Of a DNA stretch of 64,000 nucleotides, positions 46,534 through 57,919 are shown one piece after another. Below the pieces are notes generated by a model. That model made no database searches. It was given only the letters and a program-made list of their open reading frames with translations, and had not been told where the DNA came from. The stretch is taken from contig CM051457.1 of assembly GCA_028274465.1 (NCBI GenBank), forward strand, positions 54,224,425-54,288,424, read 5' to 3'. Origin of the DNA: Plantago ovata (lineage: Eukaryota; Streptophyta; Magnoliopsida; Lamiales; Plantaginaceae). The position numbers were made by a program, and so were the translations under genes. How positions within the stretch are numbered: the first letter of the stretch is position 1; each line of letters begins with the position of its first letter.

Positions 46534-48223
46534 TGTTAGGAAACTTGTAATTTTGATGAGCAATTAACCATGCTAAATTAAGAACAGTCCAGTAACTAGT
46601 ACTCTTAAGGTCCATATGAATTTAGAATTTTAAGGACATTGTAAAAGAGGAACGTTTGCTGATGACTTAGATAGGTGTTAGATAAGTTATTTCTTTAGTG
46701 GATGACGTACTTTAATTTCTGTAAAGAAATTAATTTATTGACACATTTGCGTATGATGTATTTTATTTTCTGAAAGAAAATATCTTATTGATGCATAGCT
46801 TTAATGAATCTTATTTTCTGAAAAGAAAATGACCTATTGAAGCATTTGGTGAAGATGTATTTTGTTTATTACAAACAAATTATTGAAGCAAATAAGAAAC
46901 CGGTCAGAATCTTGAAGACTTTTGAAGATCTGAAGACGTGAAGACTTAAAGACTTGAAGACTTGAAGATTGCTGAAGACTGGTAAGGCACGTGTTGTTCA
47001 GAAAGTGAAAATTTTCAGCAACAACATTGCATAAGTGAAAATCTGAAAGACAGAGTAGGTTGTGCTTGCTGAAACTGAGAATGAACACTTGCTGATGAAC
47101 ATATGTGACCTCTTGCTGAATGTACGTGATTTTTCGCTCCATTGTTACTATTTGAATTCTATTCAAAAGTGCATTTAATGCAAAGCTTACACACAAAGGA
47201 CATGAAGACTAGAAGACAAACAAAGGTTGCTGCTGAAAGTACAAAAGCAAGATAGTGACATGTTAAGGAACAAAAGCCTTAGGATTTGAAATTCAAACGG
47301 CTCCTTACTTGCACTATAAATAGAGGTCATCCGGCAAAGAGTTGAAGTGTGTCAACAACGTGATCAAACTCTCACTTGTGCTTAAAATTCACAAACCTTC
47401 AAACACTCTTACTGCCATTGATCCGTTCCAAGACTTAAAGCTTGAAAAAGCTACTTGTGAAGAAGTAGAACAAACTCGGCTAAGAAATTAGTTAAGTGTT
47501 CTTTCTTTCGAACAAGAACAAGTCTTGACACCAGAAACAATCAAACTTGTTTACTGCAAAGTATTCCAAGTTGTGTTTCTTAGATTACTTGTTGTAACTG
47601 AATAAGTTATAATTAAGTTATCTCACCCCAAAACTCTCTAACTGAAAATACACCCTTTCAGGCGTGATATTCAGGGGGAACTTAATCGAGCAAGCTTTTG
47701 CTGATTAAAAGTACCAAGTTTGGTGGAGAACAAGGTTGAGTTCTCTAGTTTAGGTTGGAGACAAAGCAAGTGTGCTTTGGTTTCTGTTGAATCGCTTTAG
47801 ATAGGAGATTGTAAGGAACCTCAATCATATCTTAGTGGATTCAGTCCTAGAAAGGACAAAGTGGATTAGTTGGGAGATTACGCCACTCTCAGATACCACT
47901 CTAAAAGTGTTTGTGTGATTTACTTACTGCATTTAGCTTTCAGCAAATTATATCTGTTTGTACACAGTCACTCACATCACTTGCTGAAACTCTTTACTTG
48001 CTGAAAAAGCACTTATCGTTTCAAAGACTTCCGCTCTCTGATTTTAAGTATCAGCAAACCAAGCTACTGTAAAGTAACTTACGCTTGCTGAGAAAGTTAA
48101 GTATCAGCAACCTCATTACTGAAAAGTAATAAGTACTTGCTGAGAAAGTTTTAAACGACAAAAGTTTGAAAAGACTATTCACCCCCCCCTCTAGTCTTTT
48201 CTTGTTGTTTAAAGGGACCAACA
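46534..48223 (+). repeat. 5' LTR of copia B
   Basis: 1,690 bases, preceded by GATCT. It has four hairpin units (46712-46733 with loop GTAA, one near 46765, 46813-46830 with loop GAAA, and one near 46858) where A and E have two. The GNRA pair near the end has loops GTAA (48069-48072) and GAAA (48121-48124). TATAAATA is at 47315-47322. Confidence 0.9.
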
Positions 48224-48225
48224 AG

Positions 48226-48237
48226 TGGTATCAGAGC
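48226..48237 (+). promoter_or_regulatory. Primer-binding site of copia B
   Basis: TGGTATCAGAGC two bases after the LTR; initiator Met tRNA type, identical to A. Confidence 0.9.
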
Positions 48238-48335
48238 AGGAGGTTCTTTAGCCTTCTGCACTGAACCTAGATCCCCTTAAGTGCTTTCCGTAAATCTCTT
48301 TCACTTGATCAGTTTGGTAGTGCTTTGCTGACAGG

Positions 48336-50751
48336 ATGTCTTTAGGAGATGCTCCCTTGCTGAAGCTGGAAAATTACGAGAAATGGCGAAACAACATGAT
48401 GTTACATCTTGAGGCCATTAGTGATGAGATGGTCACCGTCATTAATGATGGACCTATCAAGATCACCAAGGTTGAAAGGAGTTTCCCTCATAGAACCACT
48501 GAAGCTGGAAAGGAAACCATCCAAGGCGAACCATCAGATACTGTTGTGCCAAAACCAAGAGAGGAATGGACTTCTGACGAAGCTAAGAGATTCCGTCTTG
48601 ATGGCCAAGCAAGAAATATCATCATCAGATCAACTCCGGATACCATACAGTGCAAACTGTGGGGTGCTAAGACTGCTAAGGAGGCTTGGAAAATGGTTCA
48701 AGATCTTTGTGCTGGATCTGACAAGACCAAGGAAAACAAACTTGAAGTACTTAAGCTGAAGTTTCAAAACTTTAAGCAAGGTGCTAACGAGTCACTGGAA
48801 GACTTGGACTTCAGATTCACAACTCTTGTTAGTGAAATGGCAGCGCTGGGTGTTGGAAATCTTTATTCAGATTCTGAGAAAGTGAAAACTATCATCAGAA
48901 GTTTGAATCAAGAATGGATCCATACTCAGAATTTCTATTATAATCAAGGAATGCCTGACATTACACCAACTGAGTTGTTCTCTCATCTTGCTACTGTCAA
49001 TTATGAGACAAAGCAAAGAGAAAATGTGTTTGCTGAAAAATCGCAAAACATTGCTCTTGCTGCAAAGCCGTCATCTTCTGAAAAGAAGAATGATAAAGAG
49101 CCTGCTGATGAAATGCTTTAGTTGTTAAAAACATGAAGAAATTCATCAGTAAGGAACTTGAAAGGCGAAAAGCAAAAGAGAAGCTGAAAAAGCATCTTGG
49201 TAATAACTACCATAAGTACAAGAATGATACTAGCTCGCTGAACAAGCAAGCTCAGCAAGCTACATCATCAGAAGAACCAGCAGTTGGAAATGATCTATGT
49301 TTTTACTGCAAAAAGCCTGGACACTTCAAAGCTAATTGCCCTTTGCTGAAAGGCAAATCTGCTGAAAAGAAGAAGAAGTTCAAAAGAGCTTTCATTGCTG
49401 AAGAAAAGAAGAAGCTTCAAGCAAAAATCGATGCATTGTGCATTGAGACAAGCTCCGAAGACAGTGAGGATGAAAGTTCAGACACCGACGATGAGGAAGC
49501 CACTCTAGACGTGGAGATTGGCAAAGAAGTGTGTGGGATAGCTATGGAAGCTTATCCAGATGTGTCGAACTACGAATTCTGCCTCATGGCCGGTCAGGTA
49601 AATAATTCTACCTCTGACTCTGATTCAGAAAGTGAAGACGAGATTGACCTTGACAAGATTCAAGGAGAAATCGAAAGATTTGAGAAAACTCTCAGCAAAC
49701 AGCAAGAAAAACTTCAATTTGCTGAAACTCTGACCAAGCAAACTACTGAAAAGTACGCTTTGCTGAAGGAAGAGACAGAAGAAAAGGATGCTGAAATAAG
49801 GCGTCTTAAGAAGTTGATTGCTGAGGCTGCAGAGAAAATTCTCAAATGGCATTAGAATTGGAAGAGTATCAGTCCTCAATTCTAAAGTTACTTGCTGAAA
49901 TCAAGAAATGAAAAAGATGAAAATCAATTTCAAATCCTATGTGGAAGCAAGTAATACGCTGACTGAACTAAACTCTTATTTGAGAGATCCATCTCAGAAA
50001 GAAGGTTTAGGAGCAACGTGTGAAGGTGATAACGTAGAAATCTTGAGAAAAGATAAATCACCTCTCCTTTGTACGTGCTACTGATAGTAGTCCACCAGTG
50101 ATCTATCAGTTTGGTCAAACTAAGGTTGCTGAAACATGCAATCAAGTACCTATGACCATAAAGCCCGCTGTTGCTACTCAAAGTAACAAGACTTTAAAAG
50201 GAAAACAGGTTGCTGTGAAGCAAACTGGAAAGAAAAAGAATGCCGTGAAGCATTCCGCCAAACAAGTTGCTGAAAAGCAAGTTGTTAAGTCTAAAGGCAA
50301 GATTACCAAAAGTAATCAGAAGTCCTTTGCTGACAAACCTGAATCAAGTAAGGTTGCTGATGCTAAAGCTCAGCATTCTCCAAAGAGTGGACTCGGTTTC
50401 AAAACCAAGCAAAGTCAACTCTTTCATGAGTATAAGCAAAGTCAGCAAAGATACTTCAAAGAGATGAAGAAAACCAAGCCTAAGAGTTCTGAAAAGACTC
50501 CCAATGCTAGGACTAGAAGGAACCTTGCTAGAAAAGAACTTACTGAAAAGTATGTTCAGCAAAAAGGTCAACAGAGCAAGACACCACATCAGAAAGTGGA
50601 TTTGACCAGCACGAGTCAAAAGTCTTTCAGCTCAAAACCTCCTAGTTCCTCAGCAAGTAGAAAACAAGTCAAAGTTGAAAAACTTCAGACTTGGGTTTCC
50701 ACTGGACGCATTCTTGAACATGTTAATGGACATCCATCATTGGATAATTAA
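48336..50751 (+). pseudogene. gag: Copia B gag
   Basis: The best gag in the window. Start MSLGDAPLLKL, N-terminal region read through where A has a stop, intact zinc knuckle CX2CX4HX4C (near 49295-49340), acidic Ser-rich stretch, coiled coil (49640-49840) and Lys-rich tail (50098-50751). Frame breaks near 49112, 49838, 49900 and 50065 are small deletions beside A or G runs. They may be lesions or errors, since this contig end is not independently covered. It ends SLDN-stop at 50749-50751, just before pol. Confidence 0.85.
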
Positions 50752-50773
50752 CTTGTTTGCTCTTGATTGTGCA
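50694..50773 (+). other. Candidate gag-pol intron in B
   Basis: Same GTTTCC donor after TGG, same TTAAC branch-like site and TTGTGCAG acceptor as in A. The length, 80 nt, is kept, and removal again joins gag to pol in frame. Confidence 0.4.
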
Positions 50774-52317
50774 GACTGCAGCCACGGAGACAAACGATGC
50801 AATCTGGCACTTTGATAGTGGTTGTGGAAAGCACATGACGGGCAACAAGAATAACCTTATAAACTATAGACGGTGGTCTAAAGGTCCAACAATAAGGTTT
50901 GCTGGTGGAGGCTCCGGATCTACAAAAGGCTATGGTGATGTGAAGTTGGGATGCATAACCATTTCTGGAGTTCTTTATGTCAAAAATCTTAAGTTTAACC
51001 TTTTCAGCATGAGTCAATTTGCTGACAAAGGATACTTCATCGAAATTAAAAGTGATGAATGTAAACTTGTAGATTTTGAGACTAAAAAGGTTATAATGAT
51101 TGCAAGAAGATCAGGAGGCTTGTACACCGTTGATTGGTCTTCAGCAAACGTTGAAAAATGCCTTGTCTCAGATCATGATTGCCTTGCTGAAAAAGCATGG
51201 TTATGGCATAAACGAACAAGTCATCTAAACTTCAAGACGCTGAATAAGCTGTCTAAAAAGGCACTTGTAGTTGGATTACCTAGGGTTACTTTTAAGAAGG
51301 ATGGTGTTTGCAATGCATGTCAGCAAGGAAAGCAAACCAAATCTTCTTTCAAGAACAAGGCAGTACCGTCAACTACAAAACCTTTACAACTCTTACACAT
51401 GGACTTGTTTGAATCTTCTTCAACAAGCTATGCTGGTAAGAAGTATGGTCTAGTCGTGGTAGATGACTATTCAAGATTCACTTGGGTAGTATTCATCAAG
51501 CACAAATCTGAAACCAAGACTGAAATACCTAACTTGCTGAATAAGCTTGAAGTCATGAAAAATGACAAGGTAAGAGTCATAAGGACAGACCATGGTACTG
51601 AGTTTGTAAACCAGTACATAACTGAATATTGTACCTCCAAAGGTATTCAACATCAGTTATCCTCAGTAAGGACACCACAGCAAAATGGTGTTGCTGAACG
51701 GAAGAATCGTACCCTGAAAGAAGCCGCAAGAACAATGCTTGCTGACACTGAGATAAGTGAGGCTTACTGGGTTGAAGCGATTAATACCGCCTGCTATACT
51801 CAAATAGATGTTTGATTACTAAGGAATACAACAAAACTCCTTATGAATTGTTTGTTGGAAGACCTCCTAACATCACTCATCTAAGAGTATTTGGTTGCAA
51901 GTGTTTCGTTCTTAACAATGGTAGAGAATACCTAAGAACATTTCAACCAAAGGCAGACGAAGCGATATTTCTTGGCTACTCCTTGCATAGTAAAGCTTAC
52001 AGAGTTTACAACAAAAAGGCACAAAAGATTGAAGAATCTGTGCATGTTGTATTCTACGAAAAGACACAAGGTGTGCCTGCTGAAGAAGAAATATCAGAAT
52101 GTATGAAAAAGCTAATCATACATGAGCAAAGAACTGAATCTGATGCTAGGCAAATCAAGTCAATTGAACTAAATGATGATTCTGACAATGATTCTCCTCC
52201 CCGAGTCATGACAAGATAAATATAGTTCACGACAAAGAATTTCCAGCAAAAGATGCGGTTGCTCCGGAAGTTGCTGAAATTACGCAATCTCCAGTGCCTG
52301 CTGATGAAATATCTCAA
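50757..52317 (+). pseudogene. pol: Copia B pol: protease and integrase
   Basis: Protease [11 protein letters not shown], integrase zinc finger and complete DDE core, with [10 protein letters not shown] restored relative to A. A one-base loss near 51805 (AAAA to AAA) moves the rest to another frame (51812-52219), and a second lies near 52200 in a C run. The sequence stops in the acidic linker at gap 2. Homopolymer losses near a contig end make sequencing error a real possibility. Confidence 0.82.
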
Positions 52318-52417
52318 NNNNNNNNNNNNNNNNNNNNNNNNNNNNNNNNNNNNNNNNNNNNNNNNNNNNNNNNNNNNNNNNNNNNNNNNNNNNNNNNNNN
52401 NNNNNNNNNNNNNNNNN
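52318..52417. other. Assembly gap 2 (100 N)
   Basis: Exactly 100 N between pol of B on the plus strand and ORF3 of E on the minus strand. The true neighbour of 52317 is the other gap edge at 29582. Confidence 0.98.
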
Positions 52418-55400
52418 ATGCTGCCAGCCTCGTTTCTTCCTGTCTTTGCCTTCTTCTTCTTGACTTTGCATTGTCTTGATCTCTTGCTGAAGAGTCAGAG
52501 TCAGAAGGAAATGCTTTGAGTGGCGCAGACGGAGTTAAGGCTGTAATTGGGTAGCTCTTATGGCTTGAGCTATTGTCTGATTGTCATCATTCATCATCTT
52601 CATTCAGATCTTGATGACTTTCAGTATGGCAAAAATCTTGAGTTTCAGCAGCAGTTTTTTCTCTTTTTGGTACTTGCTGAATTTAACTCAGATTCTGCTT
52701 GCCTTTTAGAACTTGCTCTCTTTCAGCAAGGTTCTATGGGCAGTGGCTCATCAACAGTAGGAGGGGTTGGTTTCTTTTCTGGTACTTATTTTTCCCCCTT
52801 AGACATGGATGGCAACATCGGAGTGATGTGCAGAGAATAGAACTCATTGCAGTTTCAGCAAGAGACTTAAGCTGTTATATTTCATGATGAGTTGTTGCTG
52901 ATCAGAAGTCATTTTGACAACTCCTTTTGAATGCTCACCATGTTCTCTCATGTCTTTTCTCTGTTTCGGCCTTATCTTCCATGAAAGTCTGAGCCTTACG
53001 AGAGCGGTCTTTGCTAGCGGGAGTGCTTGACTTACATCTTATTCATAGCTCTTGTGATAAAGACTGATGTCTTTTTAGCTATTGTAAGAGTAGTAGTGTG
53101 TCTCATCACTGTAGCCAATATTTCCCAATGTCAAGTGGGTCTCAGCAAGCAATGCTCATCTTCTGCTTGCAGGCATCATGGACTTTCTTCAGTGCCAAAA
53201 TCTAGGAGTAAACTCCTCAACTCGTGGGAACGGCACTAAGTTTGGGGTCAAGGAATGAACTTTCAGTTCTGAAGCAAACTGATCATCCTTCATCAGCAAT
53301 TCTCCTCTCAAAATCATCGTCTATCATTTATATAGTCAGGAGGAGGAATTTGAACCACTTTGGGTCTCTCTTGGAGTTTTCATCCTCATTTGCTGATAAA
53401 TCATCTTCATCCTCAGATTCATCAAGGTCAGCAACCTTGGAACCTAAGTCAGCAGCTTCATTTCCTTTTGGTTGAGTGGTTGCTGATGGCAACACTTCAG
53501 ACTCAACAACTGGAGTTTCACCAGTAGTTAGTTTTAATTGAGTAGTTGCTGAGGGCAACGTTTGAGACTCAATTACTGGAGTTTCGCCAATAGTTATTTT
53601 AATTGAGTAGTTGCTGAGGGCAACGTTTGAGACTCAATTACTGGTGTTTCGCCAGTAGTAAGTGGAAGGGATGGACTTCCTGTGGTTTTACTCCTGAAGA
53701 TTGACCAATTTCTAGATCCTGCGTATGCCTTGCATGGATCATGAGACTGTTTTGTAGAGCGCGTTGGTAATCTTCATCCATCTCATCTTCATCATCAAGG
53801 TTTGCATCAGTGACCTTGGCATCAGAAAGTTGGCTTTTTCCATGTTTCAAGGCAGCTCGCTTTCTGGCATATTCTTCTTCAGTATCAGCACCTTGTACAG
53901 GTGCTTGATTTTCAGCATCAGTAGGAGCAGGTTGAGATTCATGCTGAGGTTGTGGTTGTTCAGCTTGTTGATTGTCTTGTGGTTCAGTTTCAGCAACTGT
54001 CATTTTTAGTCCACCAGCATCAAGACTTGGACCTTGATTGTCATCATCGTCATCCTTTTTGTCCTTTGAATCTTTACCTTCATCATCACTGGGATCAGTA
54101 GGAATGTTTTCATCTTCTTCCTCTTCATCATCATCAGTCAGAATTACTAACTCGAGATGCTTGTATAAAGCAACACTCGTCACTTCCTCTTCCTCATTTA
54201 TTTTGTGGGGATCAGCCACCACGGGTACAAATAAACCCTTGAGCATCACAGCTTGTTCAGCTGGAGAGGCACTCTTGAATTTAGCCTTCATATTCTCTCT
54301 GATTTGAGCAATCAGATTTGAGCTCATTTGCTGAGAATATGACATGTCTTCAGGAAGTATGGAGTGAACGAATGTCTCGAGATTCAGCAGAGAAGATCTC
54401 TTTTTCTCATTTGAGAGATGAAGATGGAGATCAGAAAAATCCATTCGTCTGTACCTTTGCCAGTTGCTGACGGACTTAGCAACTCTTGACAAAGTTGTTC
54501 TTTTGAAGTTCAAGTACAGTTCCTCAGAACTCACTTGTGGATCTTCAGTGATGTGCACCACTTCAGTGGTCTCCTTTAGAGCCTGAAAAAGAACAATATT
54601 TAGATCAGGAGAGGTTTGGAAAATTGCTTTAGAGTTCAAAGCTGAAACATGAATTACCTGCTAAGATTCAGCAAGCTCATGTTGTACAATTTCCATTCCT
54701 TGAGGAGCTTGAGTAGCATCCTCCATTTGTTCATCCTGAAATAAATTTGAGTTAGATACAAGTACTAAGTTGTCAAACTTAGTTTTATTACCAAAAACTT
54801 TAACTACCTGCTGAGCAGGGAGTGTTGATTCTAGTGCAGAGGCTTCAGCAACCATCTGACTTGCATCTTGAGAAGTCTGTAGAGATAACATAATATTAGC
54901 AAAAGAATAAGTTTCAGAAAGTGAAGTTTTACTGAAGGTTGAGTTATCTACCTGCTGAAGAAGGACAGGTTGTGGCTCAGTCCTTTCAGCATTAACAGTT
55001 TCTTCATTTTCTGGGACAGTTTCTTCAGCAGACTTCTTGGCTTGCTCTGTTTGAGAAAGCTGCGCGGTTTCAGCAATCTCCCTTGTCTCTAAAATGACAA
55101 GTTGAGCAGAAGCATCTTGACCTTTAAGCTCACTGCTTGTCATAAAGACTTCAATGATTCTTCAATCTCCAATTCCATTTGTTGGCTTATAGCTTCCAGT
55201 ACAAGCTGGACTTTGTCAATTGAGGTCTTTGGTGAACTTGGGTCAGTATTCTCAGCATCATGAGATGCGTCGTTGAATAGTGCTTCTTGTGTTTCTTCAG
55301 CAACTTCTGGAACTTGAACCATTGTTGTCTCAGCAACTGGTTCTTCAGCAACCGTGGTTTCAGCAACTTGATGAGTTGCTTGTTCAACAACCATCTTTTC

Positions 55401-57018
55401 AGCAGCATCAGCAAGTGCCGCAGTTCTGAGATCAGCAGAAATATCACTTGTTGGTTCTAGAGTTTGATCATCTAAATTATCTACAATGTAGATATCTGGG
55501 ACTTGGGCAGGAATTCATTTCCACTGCCTTGTGGTCTGTTCTCAGTAGAAGGATCAACATTGAGTCGATCATTGAAGGCTTCCGCAAACACTTCAATGTT
55601 GCTAACATAGGCTTCAGTAACTACCTTGTCAACATCTACTGGAACTTGCGTTTCAGCAATTGTCTGGGAATTGTCTGAGAGGTCATGGGCAATAGGTACT
55701 GACATGCGAGCCAGTGTTTTCTCCCTTGTGTTACTTGTCCTTTTCCTCTTGGGGACAGGGTTTGCTGATGACGCTGCAGTCTGAGTGTCATCATCAGCTT
55801 TCCTCTTTTTCTTGTTAGATTTCTTCAGTTTCCCAGCTCAGGCGTCAGTAGTTGCATTTTCAGCAACGGGAGTAGTGGTGTCAGCATGATCACCATCTAG
55901 AGCAGTTTCATCTTTGTCACCACCATCTACAGTAGTTTCATCTCTAAGTTGCTGAGTGGTGACATTTGCAGCTGTTGTATGCCTTTCTTGCTGACTTGTG
56001 CTGACAACATCTGCAGCTGTTGTCTTCTTAGATTATTCAAGTTTCTTGCCAGCAATCTTAGGTACATTCTGCTTGTAGAAGGATCTTCCCACATTGCATA
56101 CAGATTTCTTGATTGGCAATGGGTTTCTCAGCTGAATCCTGAAATGTTCAAGGATATAGCATATCTTTATTCCATACATAACCGGAAAGGAAGGTGAGAC
56201 CTTGTTGTCTTCCACCTTAACCTTGAACTTAGTGACACAATCAACAAGCCTGTTGAAAATGTACTTAGCCCAGTTAAGTTCCGTTTTGTTTTCATGGATA
56301 TGCATCAGCAGCGGCCACCTTCTTAGGCCTACTTGGTCTATTCCTCCAACTTGGGAGTCCAAAACTTTAATCAGTAGCAGAGCTACTAGACCAAGTGAAT
56401 GGCAGAGATGCTTCCTCTTAACGTGCTTTGTCCAAGTCACGGAGCAATCTCTCCTTCCTTCATTTTCTCATTTCTGACGTCACTGTAGAAAGCTTCAATT
56501 TCTTCGTCAGTGGCAGTGACGTCATCTTCAGTTCCAGTGGTTGGAATCTGAAAAATTTCCGCTAAATCAGTCCATTTCAGGACGATTTGCGTGTTCTGAA
56601 CTGTAGTAAAGATCACTTTTTCAGTGACTCCTTTACTATCAGTTAGGGACTGGATTTCTGCATTATTGTAGAACTCCATTGTGTCCAACATACTCACTTG
56701 CTTAGTGTGAGCAGTTATAAAATTCATGAGGCCTTGCTGCTTGATAAATTCAAGCGCCTCTTCATTTTCATCATCAAGTTCTTGTTCATAGAAGTATCGA
56801 ATATACTTCTCTTTTGCAAATCCACCCCATTGCATCATCATCTCACACTTTGCAGTGTCAAGATATGAAGGAGGCATAGGTTTTTCCGATATTCTATCGT
56901 TTTTCAACACAACTTTCGTTGTGTTTGAAGCCGGAGTAGTCACCGGAGCAGTGCGTTTCTCAGCACTGTCAACCTTAGACGAATTGGAGGTCTTAGAGGA
57001 CTGTCTCTTTGGTGCCAT
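52418..57018 (-). pseudogene. Second copy of copia E ORF3 (reverse)
   Basis: Reverse complement of 33628 to about 38260. From about 53300 to 57018 the predicted proteins are identical to those of the first copy, lesions included. 52418-53300 is full of single-base gaps relative to 37350-38260, where the frame is clean, which is typical of unpolished read sequence at a contig end. The three introns are at 54877-54951, 54736-54807 and 54584-54657. Confidence 0.8.
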
Positions 57019-57150
57019 TTCTTTTTATAGAGAAGAGAATGTGTACGAAAAAGATAGTTTGCTTTTGACCGGAGGTACAGTAGATTCAGGCTAAAATTTG
57101 CAGAGAAAGGAAATGTGAGTTAAAGAATTTTGTCATTTCTCTAACTCCTT

Positions 57151-57159
57151 CTTTATATA
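57151..57159 (-). promoter_or_regulatory. Internal TATA box, second copy of E
   Basis: CTTTATATA on the plus strand, that is TATATAAAG upstream of the ATG at 57018. Confidence 0.6.
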
Positions 57160-57550
57160 GTGTCTCTGATGTGTGAGAAACTCAATCGATTTGAGTTCTC
57201 ATCAAGGGCAAAACAGAGAAACAAAGGCGTTAGTGGAGCCTTTGCATTGAATGCGTAGTGGCCCACTAACTAAAACCGTCAGAGCACTCTGTCTCTTTGT
57301 TTTGTTAACCGTTAGATCAATAACTCCTTTTAATCAATGGCCACGATTGTATTTCATGTCATGATTATTACGAGTTTATCTGTGCCCGATTAACGTCACA
57401 AATTGACTTTACCGAGTTTTAAGGGACTAGATTGCTTGCTGAAATAGACAAGAATCTTTTCAGCGAGTTTGCATAAATAGCCTAGATACTTGCTGAAAGT
57501 TCCCCCTTACTTAGATATCTCATATTTTCTTAAGTTTAAAAGATATTTCT

Positions 57551-57905
57551 GAGTTCCCGTATCAGTAAATTCTTTTGTACTTGAGATATCCTTTGGTAAA
57601 ATCTGAGAAATGAGTTTTGCTCTTTTTCTGAGTTCCCGTCTCAGAATATTTCCTTGATACTTGAATACCTGTTTCAGTATCTTTGATTGTCTGAATGCCC
57701 GTTTCAGCAATCCATAAGGTTTTTCTCTTACTGAGTGCCTGTCTCAGCAAGTGATCAAGTTTTCTAACAAATACCGTTTTGAAGGAATTACTTGTTGAAT
57801 GCCTGTTTCAGCAATCATGTAGTGACCTATCATTTCTTAGAAGAAATTAGTGGACGGAGCTTTTAAGTAAGAATACTTTGGCTTGCTGAATACCTGTTTC
57901 AGCAT
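57551..57905 (-). ncRNA. Hairpin array, second copy of E
   Basis: Reverse complement of 32742-33095, with the same order of stems and ACRGGNA-like loops. Confidence 0.55.
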
Positions 57906-57919
57906 TCTGGCAAATGTAT

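Larger units (their letters stand above)
46534..52317 (+). mobile_element. Copia B, 5' half
   Basis: 5' LTR, primer site, gag, gag-pol intron candidate, protease and integrase, up to gap 2. It is the partner of 24112-29582 and is in opposite orientation only because the contig is inverted. LTR length and extra hairpin units match B's 3' LTR and differ from A and E. Confidence 0.85.

Noticed and set aside
52500..52900. ORFs at the start of the third contig
   Set aside because: Frames created by dense indels in low-quality sequence that corresponds to ORF3 on the other strand.
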